Shown: piece by piece, positions 1 to 6,624 of the stretch | Layout of the letters: each line of letters begins with the position of its first letter | How positions within the stretch are numbered: position 1 is the stretch's first letter | DNA from: an uncultured Clostridium sp. | Lineage (GTDB): Bacteria; Bacillota; Clostridia; TANB77; CAG-508 | Assembly (NCBI GenBank): GCA_900554365.1 | Contig: USGY01000025.1 | Location: 1 to 18,282 of the forward strand | Reading direction: 5' to 3' | DNA: 18,282 nt | Notes under the pieces: model-generated | Database searches by the model: none | What the model was told of the DNA's origin: nothing | What the model saw: the letters and a program-made list of their open reading frames with translations, nothing else | Position numbers and translations under genes: made by a program

Positions 1-441
1 TAATGTTAACTCATCTTTTATTGCTTTGGTATTGTTATCATTTTCTACTCCCCATGCTGTTTCTTCTCTTTTATATGTGTCTTTTGTGCATGGTATCCAT
101 ACATATTCGTTTCCTGTTTTGCCTACTATTACTAGTCCTTTACTTACAAGATTTTCGCCTTCTACATTTGATACTGCAAAACCGGCTGGAATCTTGGCAG
201 TACTTCCTTCTGCATCTGTATAATTGTAGGCTTCTAAATGTGTACTTGCTTCTACTTGTGCTAGTTGCCTTTTCTCATTTTTGGCAGATTCCTCTGTTGT
301 TTCTTTGGCTTTTTGTGCTTGTGTTAGTATTCCATTTTGTCCCGTTAGCATTGCTATTGAGACACCTGCCAGTATTAGTAATACTATAATAGTTATTACC
401 AACGCTATTAATGTTATTCCCTCTACACCTTTCTTTTTCAT
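1..441 (-). CDS. Prepilin-like protein with SUMF1/FGE-like domain, array member 1 (partial, runs off the window)
   Basis: This is the last gene of the array in transcription order; 147 codons are visible from the ATG at 441 and its 3' part lies beyond base 1. AAGGAGGAG sits just upstream of the ATG. The protein begins MKKKGVEG and then has the hydrophobic segment ITLIALVITIIVLLILAG followed by TGQNGILTQAQ, which resembles a class III (type IV pilin) signal with Gly8 as the -1 residue. A charged stretch (about 45-60) leads into the start of the same domain as in members 3-5 (HLEAYNYTDAEG, PAGFAVSNVEGENLVSKG, NEYVWIPCTKDTYKREE), so an FGE-sulfatase-like C-terminus is expected. From family knowledge such proteins sit at the envelope, and the head probably binds a ligand. 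Function is inferred. The Glu5 typical of true type IV pilins is absent. Confidence 0.8.
   Translation of the reverse strand, partial: MKKKGVEGITLIALVITIIVLLILAGVSIAMLTGQNGILTQAQKAKETTEESAKNEKRQLAQVEASTHLEAYNYTDAEGSTAKIPAGFAVSNVEGENLVSKGLVIVGKTGNEYVWIPCTKDTYKREETAWGVENDNNTKAIKDELTL
121..180 (-). repeat. 60-base block identical to 2557-2616 (members 1 and 3)
   Basis: Bases 121-180 and 2557-2616 are identical by eye, covering the codons from about the IVG segment to FAVSNVEGENLVSKG. Members 4 and 5 differ from this version at several silent positions but share their own 50-base identical block (3691-3740 and 4829-4878). Confidence 0.7.
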
Positions 442-472
442 TTGTCTCCTCCTTATTATATTTTTACTTTAT

Positions 473-571
473 TTATATTACTCTATATATCCTCACAGTC
501 TTGTCTCTACTGTCTTTGACAAGTTTTCTCAATGCCTCTTCAACAATATTTTCATTTTTCTTTTTACCATT
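473..571 (-). other. Short protein-like open frame without a start codon (possible gene remnant)
   Basis: Between array members 2 and 1 lies a stop-to-stop minus frame of 32 residues, ending at TAA 473-475. It reads like a charged helical tail (ENIVEEALRKLVKDSRDK, then TVRIYRVI). It has no ATG, GTG or TTG in frame at a sensible place and no ribosome site. It could be the leftover 3' end of a gene lost during array rearrangement, or chance in an AT-rich spacer. I recognise no family. Confidence 0.25.
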
Positions 572-1754
572 CTATTGTATGTGCATGTGCTACATCATTT
601 CCAGTGTTTTCAGTTATCTGTACATTTGATCCTAGAGTAACTACAGCGCGCAAACAACAATTATAATCTCCATCTGCATTTGAAGAAGCAAATCTGATAC
701 TTCCACCCATCCATCTATTAGAACTACGCAATCCAAAAGAAGCATGGTTAGAAAAACATTCTACATGTCTTGTAGCAATCCAATACTCAATTGGACTACT
801 TAACAATTTTGCTCCATCACCATAATTTGTTTCATTTACCGGAATATTATAATATGTTTTCTTTGCATTTAATGTTCCTAATTTTGTATATGTTTTTGTT
901 GTTGGACTTGTATAATAATTACTATTTTCATCTTCTTCTGAATTATATGCATCTGGTGTATATGAATACTCACCTATATATGTTTTTGTTTCTCCATATT
1001 TTATTCCATCACCATTAACATATGTATCTTTTGCTAATTTTCCCGCATCTGTTAACCAGTCTTCCATATCTTTTAAGTTTACACTTCTTGCTGTTACTCC
1101 TTTTGATGTATTACTATATAATTCTTTGCATATATCATTTAATAAATATACACCATTATTATATCCTAATGCTCCATTAAAATATATTTTATTATTAGTT
1201 AGGTCACTTATTATATCTATGCTTCCATCATCATTTATTTTTAATATTCTCCAATTTAAGTTTTCTTGGGATATTATTTGATCACTATCATGTCCACTTT
1301 GTGTTCCAAGTAATGAATATGTTTTTCCTTCTACTGTATCTGTTTTATAATTTATATAATCTCCTACTTTCAATCCAGTTCTGTTCTGCTTTGTTCCAAC
1401 ATTTCCATTAACATCTATTATAAAATTATTCCCATCTACTGTTGCATTTACTGGAAAGTCATTGTTTGTTTTCGTTGCTGTTCCACCATAATTGTTTGTT
1501 ATTTCTGCTATCAATTTATCTGCATCTAATGTCCCTGCTTCTGTTTGTGATCTTGTTGTCATTACTGCTAATTTTACTTTTTCTTCCGCAGATTTTAATT
1601 CAGTTGTTTGTTTTGCACTTTGTGCTTGTGTTAGTATTCCATTTTGGCCTGTTAGCATTGCAATTGAAACGCCTGCCAGTATTAGTAATACTATAATTGT
1701 AATTACAAGTGCAATTAAAGTTATACCTTTCGTATTTTTCAAATTATTATTCAT
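564..1754 (-). CDS. Prepilin-like protein with lectin-like C-terminal domain, array member 2
   Basis: 396 residues, with GAGGAAA upstream of the ATG. Residues 1-10 (MNNNLKNTKG) precede the same hydrophobic helix and TGQNGILTQAQ block as the other members. The next section, KSAEEKVKLAVMTTRSQTE to about residue 125, is closely shared with member 6, including ADKLIAEITNNY and NATVDGNNF. The C-terminal part differs: WRILKINDDGSIDIISD, then a long Tyr/Asn-rich region, then YWIATR (324-329) to LRAVVTL (368-374) with an alternating pattern of small and varied residues between them. I know that ending from many clostridial pilin-like surface proteins (DUF6273-like, probably a C-type-lectin-type fold). 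It is an exported, membrane-anchored or filament-borne protein by inference. The 36-base gap to member 3 suggests one transcript. Two adjacent cysteines (NCCLR) lie in the head. Confidence 0.8.
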   Translation of the reverse strand: MNNNLKNTKGITLIALVITIIVLLILAGVSIAMLTGQNGILTQAQSAKQTTELKSAEEKVKLAVMTTRSQTEAGTLDADKLIAEITNNYGGTATKTNNDFPVNATVDGNNFIIDVNGNVGTKQNRTGLKVGDYINYKTDTVEGKTYSLLGTQSGHDSDQIISQENLNWRILKINDDGSIDIISDLTNNKIYFNGALGYNNGVYLLNDICKELYSNTSKGVTARSVNLKDMEDWLTDAGKLAKDTYVNGDGIKYGETKTYIGEYSYTPDAYNSEEDENSNYYTSPTTKTYTKLGTLNAKKTYYNIPVNETNYGDGAKLLSSPIEYWIATRHVECFSNHASFGLRSSNRWMGGSIRFASSNADGDYNCCLRAVVTLGSNVQITENTGNDVAHAHTIEW

Positions 1755-1790
1755 CTGTTTTTCCTCACTTATATATTTATTTACTTTAAA

Positions 1791-2883
1791 CTACTTTAAA
1801 AATAATGTGGAACGGAACCCCAAAGTAGTATAACCTGTAATTTCTGAAATGTCATCTAAACGATAACCTGCTGGAGTATCACCGTCTTAATAAGGCTCCT
1901 CCTCGTATTACCACAGTTTCATATGTATTTGGATTTAATTCTGTGGTGAATTCGCCTACGTTTCCTCCCATATCATATATATTTGCATAACTTGTTGTTA
2001 ATCCCGTATTTAATATCATTGCTACGTTTGCTTTTTTTATTATATTTCCGTTTTTATCTTTTACTTCTTTATCTCTCCAATTTTCATTAAGATTATTTCC
2101 TGATGTTGCATAATTTGTTGCTATGCTATGTGTTTGTATAAATTTTAATGCTGTATCCCATGCATAGCTTGAGCATAAGTATGATGTAGCACTTGTTCCA
2201 GCATCTATTCCTTTTGCTTGTTTATATGCTTCACTCCATTTTATGTTTGCATATGGCTCTTGATTAGTTTTTATTACTGCATTATTATTCTCTTTTCCTG
2301 CTTCATATCTTCCTATATAATATCCTCCATTAGTTTTTACACTGTTGATTTCATTTTTTACTTGTCCAACTATTTCATTTAATACAGATTTTGTTATTCC
2401 ATTATTAGATTGGTCAATTGATGGAGTTACTTCTGTTAATGTTAACTCATCTCTAATAGCTTTACTTCCATTATCGCTTTCTACTCCCCATTCTGTTTCT
2501 TCTCTTTTGTAAGTATCTTCTGTACATGGTATCCATACATATTCGTTTCCTGTTTCGCCTACTATTACTAGTCCTTTACTTACAAGATTTTCGCCTTCTA
2601 CATTTGATACTGCAAATCCTGCCGGAATTTTGGCTGTATTTCCTTCTGTATCTGTGTATGTATATGCTTCTAAATGTGTACTTGCTTCTGCTTGAGATAG
2701 TTTTCTTTTTTCTTGTTCTGCCGCTTCTTCTGTTACTTGTTTTGAATTTTGAGCTTGTGTTAGTATTCCATTTTGACCTGTTAGCATTGCTATTGAGACA
2801 CCTGCAAGTATTAATAATACTATAATAGTTATTACCAACGCTATTAATGTTATACCTTTCATATTTTTATATTTATTAATCAT
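1791..2883 (-). pseudogene. Prepilin-like protein with SUMF1/FGE-like domain, array member 3, frameshifted in its C-terminal tip
   Basis: The frame from ATG 2883 (AGGAGGAAA ribosome site) gives 334 residues and stops at TGA 1879-1881 after VIRGGALLRR. The remaining domain continues in another frame as GDTPAGYRLDD...GFRSTLFLK, ending at TAG 1791-1793. Removing one base at 1887/1888 restores an uninterrupted protein of 363 residues, matching members 4 and 5 (360 and 362), and gives exactly the sister spacing between RGG and PAGYR. Domains: class III-like signal with Gly10 at -1, conserved hydrophobic helix, linker, then FGE-sulfatase-like motifs GGYYIGRYEAGKE, YLCSSYAWDTA and IYDMGGNVGEFTTE. 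The product therefore lacks the last strands of its lectin-type core. It may be a true mutation, a switched-off copy or a sequence error; if the base is an error this is an ordinary CDS. Confidence 0.8.
2845..2883 (-). repeat. Direct repeat of the array 5' module (copy in member 3)
   Basis: The DNA encoding MINKYKNMKGITL is repeated essentially unchanged at 2845-2883, 3952-3990 and 5090-5128. Similarity continues through the hydrophobic helix and TGQNGILTQAQ codons (about 140 bases per copy). Members 1, 2 and 6 share only the helix part. Such repeats are natural substrates for homologous exchange between heads. Confidence 0.75.
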
Positions 2884-2907
2884 TTGTTTCCTCCTATTTT
2901 TAGCTTT

Positions 2908-3990
2908 TTATTTTAAAAATATAGTTGTACGAAATCCAAAAGTCCCATAAGTATTAAAAACGTTATCAGCCCAACGATAACCTGCTGCTACAAGGTGGAC
3001 ATCATAGCCAGAACGTAATATTACATTTTTTGATGTATTAGGGTTTATTTCTGTTGTCATTTCTGCAACATTTCCTCCCATGTCATATATATTGCTTAAT
3101 GCTGTCGTTAATCCTGTGTTTATTATTTTATATGTTCCTTTAGGTTTTATTATAATTCCATATTTATCTTTTACTTCTTGGGTTTTCCAATTGCCGTTCC
3201 AATTATCTATACTTGTTGCATAGTTAGTTGCTCCATTGTTTTGGATAAAATTAATCGCTGTATCCCATGCATAGCTTGAGCATAAATATGATGTAGCGCT
3301 TGTTCCTGCATCTATTCCTTTTGCTTGTTTATATGCTATATTCCATTTTAAGTAGGCGTATGGCTCTCGATTAGATTTTACTACAGCTTTACCTTTTTCT
3401 TTTCCTACTTCATATCTTCCTATATAATATCCACCGTTATTTTTTATACTTTCTTTTTCCTTTTCTACTTGTTCAACTATTTCGTTTAAAACATCTGTTG
3501 TTATACCATTTTGTACTTCTTCATCTGATGGCGTTACTCCTGTTAATGTTAACTCATCTTTTGTCTCTTTGATTCCATTATAAGTTTCCACTCCCCATGC
3601 TGTTTCTTCTCTTTTGTAGGTATCTTCTGTGCATGGTATCCAAACATACTCATTTCCGCTTGTGCCAATTATTACTAGCCCCTTGCTTACCAAATTTTCA
3701 CCTTCTACATTTGATACTGCAAACCCTGCTGGAACTTTAGCAGTATTTCCCTCTGCATCAGTGTACTTATAAGCTTCTAAATGTGTGTTTGCTTCTGCTT
3801 GGGATAGTTGCCTTTTTTCATTTTCAGCTGATTCTTCTGCTGCTCGTTTTGAATTTTGTGCTTGCGTTAGTATTCCATTTTGTCCTGTTAGCATAGCTAT
3901 TGAGACGCCTGCAAGAATTAGTAAAACAATTATTGTTATTACTAAAGCGATTAATGTTATACCTTTCATATTTTTATATTTATTAATCAT
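2908..3990 (-). CDS. Prepilin-like protein with SUMF1/FGE-like domain, array member 4
   Basis: 360 residues, starting at ATG 3990 with AGAGGAAAA before it. The first 40 residues (MINKYKNMKG plus the hydrophobic helix) match members 3 and 5, and the DNA of the start region is repeated too. After the linker come HLEAYKYTDAEG, PAGFAVSNVEGENLVSKG, NEYVWIPCTEDTYK, GGYYIGRYEVGKEKGKAV, YLCSSYAWDTAINF and IYDMGGNVAEMTTE (from about 301). The tip is RSGYDVHLVAAGYRWADN and then GFRTTIFLK. The GGN(V)xE...RxG...GFR order is that of the FGE-sulfatase/SUMF1 family. In bacterial surface proteins this fold is commonly a binding head and not an enzyme; I see no reason to propose catalysis. It is the only FGE member here with RSG in place of RGG and AE in place of GE. 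It lies 24 bases upstream of member 3, so the two are probably cotranscribed. Confidence 0.85.
   Translation of the reverse strand: MINKYKNMKGITLIALVITIIVLLILAGVSIAMLTGQNGILTQAQNSKRAAEESAENEKRQLSQAEANTHLEAYKYTDAEGNTAKVPAGFAVSNVEGENLVSKGLVIIGTSGNEYVWIPCTEDTYKREETAWGVETYNGIKETKDELTLTGVTPSDEEVQNGITTDVLNEIVEQVEKEKESIKNNGGYYIGRYEVGKEKGKAVVKSNREPYAYLKWNIAYKQAKGIDAGTSATSYLCSSYAWDTAINFIQNNGATNYATSIDNWNGNWKTQEVKDKYGIIIKPKGTYKIINTGLTTALSNIYDMGGNVAEMTTEINPNTSKNVILRSGYDVHLVAAGYRWADNVFNTYGTFGFRTTIFLK
3952..3990 (-). repeat. Direct repeat of the array 5' module (copy in member 4)
   Basis: Same start-region sequence as at 2845-2883 and 5090-5128, encoding MINKYKNMKGITL. Confidence 0.75.
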
Positions 3991-4039
3991 TTGTTTTCCT
4001 CTCTTTTATATGTTTTCTATTTTAAAAATGCTTAATATA

Positions 4040-5128
4040 CTATTTTAAAAATAAAGTAGAACGGAAACCATAAAAAGCTGATTTACTAATTGGTCTATCA
4101 TCCCAGCGGTATCCTGCAGGACTAGCACTACCATTATAATCTCCTCCACGTACAATTACAGCTTCAGATGTATTTGGATTTAATTCTGTAGTAAGTTCTC
4201 CAACATTTCCTCCCATATCATATATGTTTGCAAAACTTGTTGTTAATCCTGTATTCAATATTAATTTTTCATTTGCCTTTTTTATTACTTTTCCATTTTT
4301 ATCTTTTACTTCAATGTCATACCAGTTTCCATTAGTATTGTATCTTGAAGTAGCATAGTTTGTTGCAGTGCTATGTGTTTGTATAAAATTTATGGCTGTA
4401 TCCCATGCATAGCTTGAACACAAATATGAATTTGCACTTGTTCCTACTTCTATTCCTTTGGCTTGTTTATATGCTTCACTCCATTTTATTCCTGAATATG
4501 GTTCTTGATTTGCTTTTATTACTGCATTATTGTTTTCTTTTCCTACTTCATATCTTCCTATATAATATCCACCATTATTTTTTATACTTTCTTTTTCAAT
4601 ATTTACTTGTTCCACTATTTCATTTAAAACGTCTTTTGTGATTCCGTTTTGGTTTTCTTCATCTGATGTAATTACTCCTGTTAATGTTAGCTCATCTTTA
4701 ATAGCTTTAGTATCTTTATCAATTTCTTCTCCCCATGCGATTTCTTCTCTCTTATATGTGTCTTTTGTGCATGGTATCCATACATATTCGTTTCCGTTTG
4801 AGCCAATTATTACTAGCCCCTTGCTTATCAAATTTTCACCTTCTACATTTGATACTGCAAACCCTGCTGGAACTTTAGTAGTGTTTCCTTCTGCATCTGT
4901 ATACGTATAAGTTTCTAAATGTGTATTGGCTTCCGCTTGGGATAGTTTTCTTTTTTCTTGCTCGGTTGCTTCATCTGTTACTTGTTTTGATTTCTGTGCT
5001 TGTGTTAATATTCCATTTTGTCCTGTTAGCATTGCAATTGAGACACCTGAAAGTATTAGTAATACTATAATTGTTATTACTAAAGCAATTAATGTTATAC
5101 CTTTCATATTTTTATATTTATTAATCAT
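4040..5128 (-). CDS. Prepilin-like protein with SUMF1/FGE-like domain, array member 5
   Basis: 362 residues from ATG 5128, with AGAGGTAAAC upstream. Gly10 precedes the conserved hydrophobic segment, which is LLILSGVS here where the others have LLILAGVS. The body follows the same order as members 3 and 4: HLETYTYTDAEGNTTKV, NEYVWIPCTKDTYKREE, GGYYIGRYEVGKENNNAV, YLCSSYAWDTAINF, IYDMGGNVGELTTE (302-315), then the tip VRGGDYNGSASPAGYRWDD and GFRSTLFLK. It is the best intact reference for the frameshifted member 3. Some blocks match member 4 most closely and others member 3, as expected from recombination among copies. The role as a surface-displayed, pilin-anchored binding protein is inferred from the fusion architecture. 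No prepilin peptidase or pilus assembly gene is present in this window. Confidence 0.85.
   Translation of the reverse strand: MINKYKNMKGITLIALVITIIVLLILSGVSIAMLTGQNGILTQAQKSKQVTDEATEQEKRKLSQAEANTHLETYTYTDAEGNTTKVPAGFAVSNVEGENLISKGLVIIGSNGNEYVWIPCTKDTYKREEIAWGEEIDKDTKAIKDELTLTGVITSDEENQNGITKDVLNEIVEQVNIEKESIKNNGGYYIGRYEVGKENNNAVIKANQEPYSGIKWSEAYKQAKGIEVGTSANSYLCSSYAWDTAINFIQTHSTATNYATSRYNTNGNWYDIEVKDKNGKVIKKANEKLILNTGLTTSFANIYDMGGNVGELTTELNPNTSEAVIVRGGDYNGSASPAGYRWDDRPISKSAFYGFRSTLFLK
5090..5128 (-). repeat. Direct repeat of the array 5' module (copy in member 5)
   Basis: Same start-region sequence as at 2845-2883 and 3952-3990, encoding MINKYKNMKGITL. Confidence 0.75.
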
Positions 5129-5184
5129 TGTTTACCTCTTTTTTCTTTTAAGTAGATTGCAAGATAAAAACTACTGAAATCTCT

Positions 5185-6195
5185 TTAAAGTTTTGACATA
5201 TCAATAGTTATAACGGGTCTAATTCCAAAATTAGCACTCAAATTATTGTAGAAAGTACCGCGTGAACAATCTGTAACTACACTCCATGGATGTGGTCCTT
5301 TAGCAGAGCCAAGCCAATATGATGTACTATACAACCAAGTATATTTTGAATTGTTTGACCATAATGTATCAATATCTTCATATGATGCTAAGCTTACTTC
5401 ACTCACTTTATCAGTATTTCCTAATAATGTTTTATATAATTCTACATATTTATATAAGTTTGATTTATTATCATATATCCAGGGAAAACTTGAATTTCCT
5501 TGTGGCTTATATGTATTATCATTATACCAATATATTGAATCTGAAAAAACTAACGTTCCATTTCTTTGTTGATCCTGTACCCATCCTTTCATTGTTGAAT
5601 CTTGCAATCCATAGTCTGGTTTAGTTATATCAATATCAGCGATTTTATTATCATTACTGTCGTAATTTGCTCCAATTTTCAAATTATATTTAGCTAAGGC
5701 TTTAGCCTTTTTTGTATTTTCATCATAAGACATTATATAAAATTCTTCTGTTGTACTTTTTGTTGATGTTAATGAAATTACTGTACCTGTTTCTATTTTA
5801 TTTTCTGGTTTTGTATTACTAGTTCCGTCATCTTTTACATTTCCATTTCTATCTATTGAAAAATTTTTTCCGTCTACTGTTGCATTTATTGGAAATTCAT
5901 TATTTGTTTTTGTAGCTGTTCCCTCATAATTATTTGTTATTTCTGCAATTAGCTTATCTGCATTTAATTCTCCTGTTTCTGATTGCGACCTTGCTGCCAT
6001 TATTGCTAATTTTACCTTTTCTTCTGCTGATTTTAATTCCGTCGTTGACTTTGATTTCTGTGCTTGTGTTAGTATTCCATTTTGTCCTGTTAGCATTGCA
6101 ATTGAGACACCTGCCAGTATTAGTAATACTATAATTGTTATTACTAGAGCAATTAATGTTATACCTTTTTCTCTTTGAATTTCTTTAAATTTCAT
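5185..6195 (-). CDS. Prepilin-like protein with a distinct C-terminal domain, array member 6 (first in the operon)
   Basis: I choose ATG 6195 (336 residues) because AAGGAGAATC lies directly before it; an upstream ATG at 6225 would add ten residues but has no ribosome site. Gly11 (MKFKEIQREKG) precedes the shared hydrophobic helix. Residues about 45-115 match member 2 closely (KSAEEKVKLAIMAARSQSE, NNEFPINATVDGKNF). The head differs from both other classes: EEFYIMSYDENTKKAKALAK, then VFSDSIYWYND, LYKYVELYKTLLG and the ending STSYWLGSAKGPHPWSVVTD...FGIRPVITI. This ending recurs in clostridial surface proteins and again looks like a variable lectin-type domain. It is the gene nearest the promoter at 6281-6309, so it should be expressed first. 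The 56-base gap to member 5 fits one operon. Confidence 0.8.
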   Translation of the reverse strand: MKFKEIQREKGITLIALVITIIVLLILAGVSIAMLTGQNGILTQAQKSKSTTELKSAEEKVKLAIMAARSQSETGELNADKLIAEITNNYEGTATKTNNEFPINATVDGKNFSIDRNGNVKDDGTSNTKPENKIETGTVISLTSTKSTTEEFYIMSYDENTKKAKALAKYNLKIGANYDSNDNKIADIDITKPDYGLQDSTMKGWVQDQQRNGTLVFSDSIYWYNDNTYKPQGNSSFPWIYDNKSNLYKYVELYKTLLGNTDKVSEVSLASYEDIDTLWSNNSKYTWLYSTSYWLGSAKGPHPWSVVTDCSRGTFYNNLSANFGIRPVITIDMSKL

Positions 6196-6280
6196 ATGAT
6201 TCTCCTTTTTCTTTAGTTTTGCCATATTTTACTATTTTTATTCTTTATTTATATCTCTTATTCGTCAATTATCCATATTT

Positions 6281-6309
6281 ATTCTATAAATAAATTTATT
6301 TTTAGTCAA
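6281..6309 (-). promoter_or_regulatory. Sigma-A-type promoter of the pilin-like array
   Basis: On the minus strand TTGACT (6304-6309) and TAGAAT (6281-6286) are separated by exactly 17 bases. The start point would lie near 6275, giving a leader of about 80 bases before ATG 6195. No equally good promoter was seen between the array genes, which supports a single polycistronic message. Confidence 0.7.
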
Positions 6310-6316
6310 TAGTTTC

Positions 6317-6351
6317 ACGACAAAAATATCGTTCTTTTTTAACCTATCGTG
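6317..6351. promoter_or_regulatory. Candidate operator: inverted ACGAyA/TrTCGT half sites between divergent genes
   Basis: ACGACA (6317-6322) and TATCGT (6327-6332) form an imperfect palindrome with a 4-base centre. A second TATCGTG copy follows at 6345-6351, partly facing a CACGA at 6316-6320. The sites lie just upstream of the array -35 box and overlap the region before the TATAAT (6355-6360) that could serve the plus-strand regulator. A regulator binding here could control both directions. This is pattern-based inference. Confidence 0.4.
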
Positions 6352-6386
6352 TAATATAATTTATCAAATTGATTGGAGGCTTTTAT

Positions 6387-6575
6387 ATGATTAAACAATT
6401 CCGTAAAAAAATGAATTTATCACAAGAAGAATTTGCTGAAGAAATTGGAATTAGTGTTAGACATTTGCAAAGATTAGAAAAAAATGATGAAAATACCAGG
6501 CTATCAACTTTTAAAAAAATTGTTAAAGCTTTAGATATTCCAGATGATGAAATTATAAAATTTATAAAAAGTTAA
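6387..6575 (+). CDS. Small XRE-family HTH regulator, divergent from the pilin-like array
   Basis: 62 residues from ATG 6387; GGAGG at 6375-6379 with 7-base spacing fixes this start over a TTG at 6369. Nearly the whole protein is a Cro/C1-type helix-turn-helix: helix 2 about LSQEEFAEEIG (11-21), recognition helix about ISVRHLQRLEK (22-32), then a C-terminal helix pair ending in DIPDDEIIKFIKS. No ligand or dimerisation domain is present, so it is a minimal DNA-binding protein. TATAAT at 6355-6360 is a plausible -10 box, but I see no good -35. Its divergent position, with repeated TCGT half sites in the 191-base spacer, makes it the obvious candidate regulator of the array and of itself; this is inferred. 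It ends inside a strong terminator. Confidence 0.85.
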   Translation: MIKQFRKKMNLSQEEFAEEIGISVRHLQRLEKNDENTRLSTFKKIVKALDIPDDEIIKFIKS

Positions 6576-6615
6576 AGAGATATTTAATATTAAAATTATA
6601 TTAAATATCTCTTTA
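6573..6615. terminator. Bidirectional intrinsic terminator between the XRE gene and the Ca2+-ATPase gene
   Basis: A perfect 18-base stem (6573-6590 with 6598-6615) and a 7-base loop. It is followed by a T run on the plus strand and a shorter T run on the minus strand. The XRE stop codon is the first part of the stem. It separates the convergent XRE and ATPase genes. Confidence 0.85.
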
Positions 6616-6624
6616 TTTTTTTGA

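Noticed and set aside
1791..5128. Diversity-generating retroelement acting on the C-terminal tips of the FGE-like genes
   Set aside because: The fold and tip position suit a DGR target, but no reverse transcriptase, Avd gene or template repeat is in the window. The tips also differ at many silent and non-adenine positions (GGA/GGT, TAC/TAT, CGC/CGT), unlike copies made from one template. It remains possible elsewhere in the genome.
1..6200. CRISPR array
   Set aside because: The repetition consists of paralogous coding genes; there are no short regularly spaced repeats with unique spacers anywhere in the window.
6195..6225. Longer start of array member 6 at ATG 6225
   Set aside because: No ribosome site precedes it, while AAGGAG lies just before ATG 6195.
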